Shown one piece after another: positions 42,634 through 52,102 of a stretch of DNA of 64,000 nt. The notes under the pieces were generated by a model. The model worked only from the letters and a program-made list of their open reading frames with translations, was not told the origin of the DNA and made no database searches. The stretch is from assembly GCA_020310875.1 (NCBI GenBank), contig CM035433.1, forward strand, positions 105,903,258 to 105,967,257, written 5' to 3'. Origin of the DNA: Ceratopteris richardii (Eukaryota; Streptophyta; Polypodiopsida; Polypodiales; Pteridaceae). Every line of letters begins with the position of its first letter. The stretch's first letter is position 1. The position numbers and the translations under genes are program-made.

Positions 42634-45600
42634 ATCTCCCACTTAAGGGTCAACATGACCATAAGTGGAAAAATATACAAAGAATGATGTAGGACTATAC
42701 AATAATGTAAAGAAAGAGTTCAGATCTCAACCCATATTGATTATCCTATACCAACTGCCTCAAACAAGGTGTATCCATGCACCTCAAGCTTCTCTAGACT
42801 CATATCAACAATAGTCAAACTTACATCAGATTGATGCAAGAACTGATGAATTTCCTGCAAAGCTCACATCTAACTGATGCAAGACTGACAACTCCAAGTG
42901 CAAATGTTTCAATAGCAATTGCAATGTTTAGTCTCAAGGATAGCAACTCATTCATCAGACTTTCGAATGATAACAAAGCTTGTGCTATCCTGTCTAACCT
43001 AAGCATGTCGGCTATGACTATATCCAAGGCATCCAAAGAATCATCACCCTCAAGACCAACATGTCTTGACATATCTTTCTTAACATCTAGCATGAACAAA
43101 TCCAAGAATGGCTGCATAACTGCTGACTCCTCCACATCTAGATCAACCATCCTCTCAACCAAGAATGTATTTAGCTATACAACCTAAGAAATAATATACT
43201 TTATCACACACTGTGCATCATAAAAGCTATCCTACTCTACCACACAAAGTGTATCATCATGCTCCGCACGAGCTAACTGCACAACATCAATACCAAGATC
43301 GATCTAATGATCTCTAACTCTAAGTGAGTATAATCATAATGCTCTACATGAGCATAATGCATACATCTCCTAGACCCTCAATGTCATATGCCATACCATC
43401 ATGCATGTGCACACGTAAATGACTCACATGAGAATCAACAAAACCACTCACAATGTGGAGTAACATGAAAAGTGGCTAATGCATCAAGCAACCAAGCCAT
43501 ATGTGTGCCATCCAATGAACAAGGGGAACCCTAAGATGAATCATAGGAGAAAGTGACATCACCATTACGGGCATAATCAATCACCAAAGACTCTCCTAAA
43601 AGGACTACCTGACCTGCATCACATGCATCTCTCTGATGTCATCATCACACATGCTTGAATCAATGTCATCAAGTGTGACCCTCACAACCACAATGCCAAC
43701 ACTGAAGTAATTGATGTGATTTACATCTCACATGAGTCAATAGACTTGCATACATATCATGTAGTCTCTACCATAATGCACTAATCGTCTCCTCATACAT
43801 CACAAACTCATATATAGAATGCACAAACTGTAATCGAATAGTGAACTAGCCAATGCATCCATATCCATTCATACATGGTTGGGCATGTCACAATGCCTAT
43901 GTGCATCTCTATGCACATACATGTGTAACCCTACACAAACCAATGTATGCCACATATGAGCTTTCTATCTCAAAAAATAAGTGCCATCAAATCGAGAAGA
44001 CACCATGTTGTTAATCCAAGAGACTAGCAATGTAACAAGAGATTAGAAATAATACTCTATCACCAATAGGATTTAACCTCTATATCCATATGCATAAATC
44101 ACATAAAAAATGTCTATCTAGAGAAGAAACCATGTGAACCACCTACCACATAACCATGCATCTAGCATGCAAATAAAACCATGAGCATAAGCCTACTCAC
44201 CAAGTCTCCAAACTAACCAAGTGGATGTGGAAGAATCATGGGGAAACATTTTGAGAGAGTATCCCTGTAAACTGAGCAATCAAAACAAGATAACCATTAG
44301 AAAAAGAATGAGTACCTCTTACCACCTATAACTAATCCAATCAAAGATAATGACAAATACACATGCTAAAAACTAATGGAAATACATGACAATACAATGG
44401 TGACACACCTTCCACTCAAGAATGAATCCTACAAGATGTTCCAAACTATCATGAATAACCTGTGACCAAGTCCAAGTGAGTAAATATAAGCAATGATCCA
44501 AATCTATCACACAAGCATAAAGGATCTAATAGAGTACTCTTCTAGCATAAAAGCCGATGCAGCTTTAGTAGTATCTCCTCTGTAAAATGGACTTTGAACC
44601 AAAATAACCAGGTGGGAATATACCATCCACTAATGCCAAACTATAGTGGAAATCATATATAATGATCAATGATAATATGGCTCAATGCAAATCCAACATA
44701 GGTGATAAAATGATATATAGCTGATGCTCCAACTGAATCATCAAAAAAACAGAATACAAGTACTAACCAAGACCCAAAATCAACTCATATAAATTTTGTG
44801 CAACCAATAAGCTAAGCCATATCCAAGTGGCATAAACAAGATATAGACCAGAATGCTACTATACATCCATTGACAATACTATGATCGAAATCATGATGTC
44901 ATAAACGTGAAAGGTATACCACAATGTCATCTCACATGTCAAATACTTAACAAGATCATGCTCTACTCTCATACGAGGGAGCTACCATAGTGAAAATGTA
45001 AACCAAGAGAAAAGGATAAGTGCTTGTACAATTCACCCAACTATATATGCACCAATGAAGCTCTAAACCAAGAGCTAAAAAGAGATTTGAAGATAACTTC
45101 GATCTTCAACTATCTTTATGATTGCATATGAAAAATATGACAGTCTCTATATTTCCATTTTGATGCTCAAACCTTCAAGATTTGCCCTTGAGCTCCAGAA
45201 AACTTGAATATCACTTTTTTGCTATGTAAGGATACTTAGAACACCTCAATCGAAGGTGTGTAGCTCAACATCTAGGCAAAACAAGCATCTGCTATCAATT
45301 TCACCTTCATCTACAACACTACTGCTCTCTATTCTGCATTTTCAATGACTTAGCATTGAGAATCTAGAGATGGGTCCTCCTACAAAAGTGTAGATTTTTT
45401 CTCAAGCTATGTACATCAAGTTGAATTGCTTCAATCCGATCTCTAAATCTTACGTTATAGCCAAAAAATGGATTTGTTGTCTAAGTGATTGTAGATTTGA
45501 AATCTACATCACTATGAGTTTTTTTTTTTTTTTTGGCAGACTAAACTCCAAATGAAATATTGCATTCTTCTATCAAGTTGTAGTTCTTTGTTTTAGCTAC

Positions 45601-45750
45601 AAATAGAGCTTTAAAACGTAGCAATCCAAGCTTTCTAGCTTGAGGTATGACTAGAATACCAAGAAATTATCAAGAGGTGCTGACGTGCACATTCACCACT
45701 TCTACCCTAAACTTCCATTGAAGCTCCTTACACACTAGCTTTTAGCAAGG
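42634..45750 (-). other. Internal domain of element H, no gene seen
   Basis: AT-rich, many ATG/CAT-rich words, no gag, protease, RT or integrase motif on either strand. A 113-codon minus frame (42821-43162) and its antisense overlap, and neither is recognisable. Confidence 0.5.
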
Positions 45751-45761
45751 TCTAATACCAA

Positions 45762-45976
45762 TGAAGGACTTTGATGTACTGAGCAAGAGGAGCAAGGAGG
45801 AGATGAAGGGAGAGGGAGGAGAGGAGAGATGCACACATATGTGTGGGAGCCCCAAAACCCACATAATTATCTCTATGAAGAAATGATATATATATATATA
45901 TATACGTGTGTGTGTGTGTGTGTGTCTGTGTATATGAATAAAGGGGTAAAGTCACATGACCCTTAAATCCCCAACA
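45762..45976 (-). repeat. Element H 5' LTR (about 215 bp)
   Basis: Minus strand TGTTGGGGATTTAAGGGTCA start; contains TA and TG microsatellites (about 45888-45925); PBS adjacent at 45751-45760. Confidence 0.65.
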
Positions 45977-46524
45977 ACATCACATCCTATCAAGCATACA
46001 GGAAACATAGGACTATCCATGGAGGACGGGAAGGTAAAACATCTTGTTGATGTACTGCATGTTTCAAATATAACAAAGAATTCAGTTTCTATTGGAAAAA
46101 TGGTTGACCAGGGATAGCAATTCAGGCTTAATGCTAATGGTTTGTATGTAGAAGAGTACAAACAAAATGGAAGGTTGATCACCAAAGGAAAGAAAGTGGA
46201 TAGGATGTTCACCGTAAATAAGAAAATGTCTGAAATGAATGCAACCATGTTTGGGGAAGGTGCAGATATTATTGCTGACATAGAGATTTGGAACAAGCGA
46301 ATTGTACATGTAGATTTGAAGAGGCTGAAGTTGATGTAGTTGAAGGAGATTCTCAATGGACCACCAAATTTCAAGGTTGCAAAGTTGCAGAAGGTATGTG
46401 AAGCATGTCAATTTAAATAGTCAAGGGCATCATTTCCACATGACAAGCATGTTATTGAGAATGTGCTAGGAACAGTACATGCAGATGTTTAGGGTCTTGC
46501 AAAGACCACATCTATGGGAGGATG

Positions 46525-46664
46525 TGTAACATAATCCTGGTAGGAGATGGTTGAACCACACTCTAAGAGAGAGGATTAGGAAGTAATCCTCAACCATGGC
46601 TTTTGGGGCAAGTGGTTAGCCCATCACATTCCTAACCAAGAGGTTGTGAGTTCAATTCCTTACA
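46525..46664 (+). repeat. TRIM LTR 1
   Basis: TGTAACATAATCC .. CCTTACA, 140 bp. Contains an outer inverted repeat ATGGTTGA/TCAACCAT (46547-46554, 46590-46597) enclosing GGATTA/TAATCC (46573-46578, 46584-46589), then the tRNA-like segment. Confidence 0.95.
46597..46662 (+). promoter_or_regulatory. tRNA-like segment with Pol III A/B-box geometry in TRIM LTR 1
   Basis: Numbered as a tRNA, T8 is 46604. A four-pair D-stem GGGC/GCCC (46606-46609, 46619-46622) encloses loop AAGTGGTTA with the conserved A14, A15, G18, G19 and A21. Then 7 nt of anticodon-loop position (TTCCTAA, with T33 in place), a 5-nt variable region AGGTT, and TTCAATTCC (46651-46659) exactly at T54-C62. Anticodon, T and acceptor stems do not pair, so this is not a working tRNA, but A box and B box and their spacing are preserved. 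Identical segments are in LTR 2 and LTR 3. Confidence 0.6.
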
Positions 46665-46665
46665 T

Positions 46666-46678
46666 TGGTATCAGAGCC
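46666..46678 (+). promoter_or_regulatory. Primer binding site of TRIM (unit 1)
   Basis: TGGTATCAGAGCC, one base after LTR 1; initiator tRNA-Met complement. A second copy begins at 47242 in unit 2. Confidence 0.93.
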
Positions 46679-47100
46679 TAGGAAGTAGGCTTGGGCAAAG
46701 TGGAATGACCCAATGGCCTCTAAAAAAGGCGCTTGGGCATCCTCCATGTGAAAGGGTAGGATTTGTGGAAGGCGCGCGTCGATTTCAAGGATGGACCTTA
46801 CAATGATTGGGGTGTATCTCTCAATCCGTAGGTCGGATTGAGGCATGCAATATACCGTTGGAAAGCTCTCGGAACGAACTTTCCAATGAGCTAGCTTGGA
46901 AGTGTGAATTCCTTGGAAATCCTTGGGTGGCACTTGATTGAGGGTTCAAGAGACCAAGGTTGCGAACAAGGTTCAAGAAACTATGCGAGGTTGAGGGACA
47001 CCAATTCAAGGGCACCTAGGGGTTCAAGGGACTGATCACCGAGGCTAGAGGGATACAAGAGTAGATCATTGAGGACAATGATCGACCAAGGGGGGAAGAA

Positions 47101-47240
47101 TGTAACATAATCCTGGTAGGAGATGGTTGAACCACACCCTAAGAGAGAGGATTAGGAAGTAATCCTCAACCATGGCTTTTGGGGCAAGTGGTTAGCCCAT
47201 CACATTCCTAACCAAGAGGTTGTGAGTTCAATTCCTTACA
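47101..47240 (+). repeat. TRIM LTR 2 (middle)
   Basis: 140 bp; differs from LTR 1 at CACACCC versus CACACTC. TTTT of its tRNA-like segment is at 47177-47180. Confidence 0.95.
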
Positions 47241-47676
47241 TTGGTATCAGAGCCTAGGAAGTAGGCTTGGGCAAAGTGGAATGACCCAATGGCCTCTAAA
47301 AAAGGCGCTTGGGCATCCTCCATGTGAAAGGGTAGGATTTGTGGAAGGCGCGCGTCGATTTCAAGGATGGACCTTACAATGATTGGGGTGTATCTCTCAA
47401 TCCGTAGGTCGGATTGAGGCGTGCAATATACCGTTGGAAAGCTCTCGGAACGAACTTTCCAATGAGCTAGCTTGGAAGTGTGAATTCCTTGGAAATCCTT
47501 GGGTGGAACTTGATTGAGGGTTCAAGAGACCAAGGTTGCGAACAAGGTTCAAGAAACTATGCGAGGTTGAGGGACATCAATTCAAGGGCACCTAGGGGTT
47601 CAAGGGACTGATCACCGAGGCTAGAGGGATACAAGAGTAGATCATTGAGGACAATGATCAACCAAGGGGGGAAGAA

Positions 47677-47816
47677 TGTAACATAATCCTGGTAGGAGAT
47701 GGTTGAACCACACTCTAAGAGAGAGGATTAGGAAGTAATCCTCAACCATGGCTTTTGGGGCAAGTGGTTAGCCCATCACATTCCTAACCAAGAGGTTGTG
47801 AGTTCAATTCCTTACA
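47677..47816 (+). repeat. TRIM LTR 3
   Basis: 140 bp; followed directly by TSD GGATG. TTTT of its tRNA-like segment is at 47753-47756. Confidence 0.95.
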
Positions 47817-48235
47817 GGATGTAGGTTTTATGTCACTGTCATTGGAAAGTATGGCTATACTTCATGAAAGAGAAGAGTGAGGTGTTTACTCACTTTCAAA
47901 TTTTTGAGGCTATGATGGAAAAGCAAACAAGGAAGTATATTCAAACATTGAGATCTGATGGAGGAGGTGAATACATCTCAAATGACTTCAATAGATTTCT
48001 AAAAATTCATGGAACTCGATGATAGTTTTCATGCAGGTACACACCACAACTAAATGGCAGTGCTGAATGCAAAAATAGACAAATCATAGAAATAGCAATA
48101 GACTTGATGGCATAGAAAAATATGCCTCATTATATTGGGTAGAAGCTATGCATACTACTATATACATCATGAATAGAACTCCAATTCCTACTGTACATCA
48201 AGTTACACTTGAAGAGAATTTTAACATATCTTCAA

Positions 48236-50085
48236 GTATTAGATTGACCCCTTTCTGCTTCACCATTTGTGTGTGGATGCTTAGCTACAGTCATATGTAG
48301 CTTTGTTTCTAACCTACAGAATACAACTCTCAAGAAGTGGCTAGTGAAATTTCTATGTCTATCAAAAACTATGTCTTATGGTAGACCATAGAGTTCTTAG
48401 AGATGTTCTATTTGAGGCAAGCCCATGATAAGGTCCATGCAAATACTTTTCAAGTTTCCTCTAGGAATTTCCAAAGGGTGTAACAAGGCTCCCATCTTAA
48501 ACTTCTATGCATTATTTACTTGGTATTTTGTACACCTAAGTAGATAATCCTGTAGATCTTTATGTACACCTAGGCCAATAAAATTGTCTTTTGACCAATT
48601 CATAAATGTTGATTCCTAGATGGTTGGAACTTGGGGCATCATGACATTCAAACAAAAATTTTCTCCTAAGTTATTGATCACAAGGTACACATACTTCTTA
48701 TTTGTATATTAGATATTCGTCTTGAATATTGTAGTGTTCAAACTTATGTTTAGATGATAAGTCTTTATCTTTGTTTGAAGCCTTCTTCTAGGATTCTTTG
48801 AAACTTGTATCTTCTTGATATTTACCTTTCATCAATTCTACTAAGTCATTGGAATTTTTTTTGAAACTCAAAAAATTCAACATAGGCATATGGCTTAAAG
48901 CAACTGCAACTACATTGAATTTCCCTCTTTGATATTTTAGTTCATAATAAAAATCTTGAAGTATCTCCGCCCATCTAGCTTTTCTACCTGTTAACTTTGA
49001 TTGGTTTGCAAACCATTTGATACCTGCTTGATAGAAAGCTATGGTTACTTTGGTGCCAAACAAGTAATGTCTCCATTTCTTTAGAGCATGCATGATGACA
49101 TAAAGCACTTTCTTATAGGTAGAATAATTTCATTGAGCTGAGTTTAGCTTTTGGCTTTCAAAAACAATTGGTCAACCATTTTCATTCAACACAACTCCGA
49201 TAGATAAATAAATAGCATCTATTTCAACAACGAAGGGTTCATTTGGATCTACTATTTGTAGAACCAAGGCCAAAGCTAAGGTTTGCTTAATTCGTTCCAT
49301 ACTTTTGAACTATTCCTTATCCCAAGTAAGGCTTTTGTGTTTTTTTATTTAGTTTCTCAAATAAGTGATAGAATCTTTGCAAAGTTTGGCACAAACTTTC
49401 TATAATATATTGCTAAATGTAAAAAAAATTGAAGCTCCATGATAGTCTTAGGGTGAGGCCAATTGAGAATAACTTGGACCTCTTCAAGATTAACTTGATT
49501 TGCTATCTCAGATATAATGTGATCAAAAGATTTGATTTTGGTTGTGAAGAATTCACACTTAGTTTCCTTTACATACAATTTGTTTTCTCTTAGAACTTGG
49601 AAAATGTTTTCCAAATGTTCTAGATGGACAACTCTACCTTCACTATAGACAAGAATGCCATGAAGGAAGTCAACTACAACTTCTCCTAAGTAAGAGCGTA
49701 GGATTGTGTTCATCAAAGTCATCAAGGGGCATTTTTTAGTCCAAAAGGCACGACCAAAATTTCAAAATGCTCATATTGGTTCTAAAAGTTGTTTTGGAAA
49801 CATCTTTAGGTTTAATTCTAATTTGGTGATATCCTTGATGAAGATAGAGCTTTTAAAATATCTTATATCATTTTTATTGGTCAAAGAGGTAATCTATTTG
49901 AGGCATTATATATTTTTTTCTTTATTGTAACTTTGTTCAAGACTTGATAATCAATACATTATCTCATCGACCCATTTATTCTTAATCGAAAGAATAGGTG
50001 TTGTCCAAGGTGAATGACTAGGTTGAATGAATCCCTTGTTCAAGTATTCTTTTTGACTTCTGCTTGCTGGGAAATGGAAGTCAGT
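48236..50085 (-). pseudogene. Element J: Ty3/gypsy RT-RNase H fragment
   Basis: Minus-strand decayed pol. RT remnants at about 49725-49357 include a palm box degraded to VVDFLHGILVYS (catalytic Asp pair lost), then CEFF, GHIIS-like and W.P.P...ELQ.FL....YRKFVPNFAKI. RNase H and the segment before integrase at about 49108-48788 include KKWRHYLFGTKV, LTGRKARWAEILQDF and YELKYQRGKFNVVA.ALS. Stops and frame changes throughout. No LTR, PBS or TSD found for it; both edges are approximate, the right one where element F starts. Confidence 0.8.
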
Positions 50086-50124
50086 AGGGGGGTTCATTCA
50101 ACAAGAATGTAGGAAATAGGATGA

Positions 50125-51792
50125 TAAAGCAATGAAACGTATTTTCTTGGGTATAGTTTTGAAAGCAAAGGCTATCATTTGTATCATCCACAAACTAAAT
50201 GCATTTTGGTTAGTCACAATGTTGTTTTTGTGGAAGATGCAATCCAACCATTATTTTCATGTACCAAGGAGTCTTCACTTAGCTCTAGGGAAGTGTTTGA
50301 GACTTTGATGCCTCTGTTTACATGTGGACAATCAAGTGCTCCTCCAAATGAGGCAATTTCTAGGCCTTTATAGGTTCCACGTGATGATATTAATCATTCC
50401 ATTCCTTATGCAGATTTAAAAGATGCACTTGATGAGAGCGCTGATATAGAGAAGGAAAAAATTATGGCTAAATGGCTGGTGTAGACTTTAAGAGATAGTA
50501 AATTAGATGCAGCTTTTTCATATTGTACTCATTTAGGCTCTTGTAGTGCTTCTTTTGTGTCACATTGTTGTGCGATGGGTGCCTCTAGTGTTTGCGATTA
50601 GAATGAACATGTTTCTTTTGATGAAATGTAAAATTCAAAAAGTTGGATGATTGTTATGCAATGAGAATATGATGCTATTATGAACAATGGTACCTCATCT
50701 TCATGTGATTTACCTTCGAGCAAAAATGCCATTGGCACTAGATGGGTATACAAGCTAAAACGTAAGCATGATGGAATAGTTGACAAGTATAAGGTGACGT
50801 TTGTTAAAAAAGTTTATGCTCAAGAGAGAGGCATTGATTTTGATGAGACCTTTGCTCCTACATGCAGAAGGACCCAATGACAAGCATATTGATGAACTGA
50901 AAGCTGATTTGCATGCCTCTTATGAGATGTTAGATTTGGGGCATTTGCATCATTATTTGGACTATCAGTTTATGCAAGTCGATGGGAGAATAGCTTTGTG
51001 TAAAACAAAATATATTGACACACTATTGGAGAGATTTGTTCTTGAAGAACCTATTGCCACTTTATGGAAAAAGGTTTATGATTGACCCGTCATGATGTTG
51101 GATATGCATTTGATAATGTTCTCTATCAGTAGGATGTTGGATGCTTGATTTACGTATGCATAGCTTGGCCAAATATTCAGTTTATAGTCTCTTAGATGAG
51201 AAATTTTATGTGTTGTCCAAGTGTCGAGAATTGGCAGGCAGTTAAGTGCATATTTCCATACTTGAGTCATATCTGACTACTTCGATTGGTTTATCCCAAG
51301 GGAAGATCATTACTACGAGATTTACATTTGTTTTTTACTTGGAGTGGGCTAGTTTCTATGACACTCATGTGTCCTTGAGTGGTTCTTGCTTCATGCATGG
51401 TAGCTCATGCATATCTTGGTTGAGCACAAAGTAGCCTACTATGGCCACTTCTAGTTGTGAGGCTAATTATAGGGCAATTTTCATAGTGACTATTGAGTGT
51501 GTGTGGCTTAGATGCCTTTGCCTATCTTGGGTGTTGATAAGTCTTCTCCCACCACCATCTTCATTGATAGTTAGAGCACATTGGTAGTTGCAAGGAACCC
51601 TGTGTTCCATGCTTGCACTAAGCACATTGAGGTGCACTATCATTATGTCAAAGAGAGGTTCTCTGCTCGAGACATCAATTTGGTATATGTGGTCACATAA
51701 GATAATGTTGTTGACCTTTTCAAAAAGGTTATTCCTTGGAAGAATTTTGAAGCTTTCTGCAAATCTCTGGCCATGGTTCCTTTTGTGTATTG
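50125..51792 (+). pseudogene. Element F copia late integrase, RT and RNase H remnant
   Basis: Reads from KAMKRIFLGY (50130) through HPQTKCILVSHNVVFVED to the RT start (TRWVYKLKRKHDGIVDKYK, 50740). After DETFAPT near 50865 the sequence jumps to the post-palm LHHYLDYQFMQVDGRIALC, so the YVDD palm is deleted. RNase H follows (FYDTHVSLSGSCFMHGSSCISW near 51355, FHACTKHIEVHYHYVKERF near 51610) and the C-terminal end near 51720. Multiple stops; non-functional. Confidence 0.87.
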
Positions 51793-51870
51793 ATCTCTTT
51801 CCACATAGCTTGGCACTTCCTTATACATGAGTGTTAGCTCGTTGTTCACGACATCACTCCCAAGGGGATT

Positions 51871-52102
51871 TGTTGATATATATCGATAGTAATTTGTGTG
51901 AACACACTTAGGACCATCGAGGCACTTTTTCCCTCTTCAGGAGGATTTTTTCCCTTGGATTATATATATGCCTATAACCATAACATGTCATTTTTTATCT
52001 TTCTACATTCACTTGGTTATACATTCTATATTGTGTTCTACTCCAAGCTCCTTCTTTGTCTATGTGTTTTTCATGTGATTTTGTGGACCTCAAAGTCCAA
52101 CA
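51871..52102 (+). repeat. Element F 3' LTR (232 bp)
   Basis: TGTTGATATA .. GTCCAACA; same family as the D and E LTRs. Confidence 0.9.

Larger units (their letters stand above)
42490..45976 (-). mobile_element. Element H: non-coding minus-strand LTR element (LARD-like)
   Basis: The right end carries an LTR (about 45762-45976) next to a PBS, TGGTATTAGA (minus, 45751-45760). The left end has an LTR terminus, TGTTGGGGATGTAAAGGGTC on the minus strand, ending at 42633 beside polypurine tract AAGTGGGAGAT (42634-42644). The two LTR termini share about 35 bp (GGGTCAT.TGAC..TTACCC) and then differ, so one is rearranged. The 3.1-kb internal part has no coding content I recognise. The left boundary is approximate. 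Confidence 0.6.
46525..47816 (+). mobile_element. TRIM-like element with three LTRs and two internal domains
   Basis: Three 140-bp direct repeats (46525-46664, 47101-47240, 47677-47816), exactly 576 bp apart, separate two 436-bp internal domains. Each internal domain begins with the initiator tRNA-Met PBS (TTGGTATCAGAGCC) and ends in a polypurine tract (AAGGGGGGAAGAA). The perfect TSD GGATG flanks the whole array (46520-46524 and 47817-47821). Units differ at only a handful of bases. No coding capacity, so it must borrow proteins. Size, structure and PBS fit TRIM elements. The tandem form suggests unequal recombination or integration of a multimer. Each LTR has a tRNA-like module (see separate entries). 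Confidence 0.93.
45977..48235 (+). pseudogene. Element I: copia protease-to-integrase fragment (interrupted by TRIM)
   Basis: A decayed copia pol segment. From about 46030 the sequence reads as late protease, then pre-integrase (IWNKRIVHVDLKRLKLM, near 46285-46338) and the zinc-binding CEACQF with HADV of the integrase core (46490 region). At 46524 a TRIM interrupts the frame; it resumes at 47817 (CRFYVTVIG) and shows the second Asp region (RSDGGGEYISNDF, in decayed form near 47951) and the PQ.NG.AE..NR block near 48050 with the catalytic Glu context. Stops are frequent. It begins at the element H LTR and fades near 48235, where a different Ty3 fragment starts on the other strand. Confidence 0.85.
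50090..52102 (+). mobile_element. Element F: 5'-truncated Ty1/copia element
   Basis: Copia remnant beginning in late integrase near 50125 and ending in a 3' LTR (51871-52102) with purine tract CCCAAGGGGATT. The LTR matches D and E. The 5' LTR, gag and protease are absent. Confidence 0.85.

Noticed and set aside
42821-43187. 113-118 codon open frames on both strands
   Set aside because: Overlapping, no known motif, inside a non-coding element; chance frames.
46597-46664. A functional tRNA gene
   Set aside because: D-arm and T-loop fit, but acceptor, anticodon and T stems do not pair; kept only as a tRNA-like promoter module.
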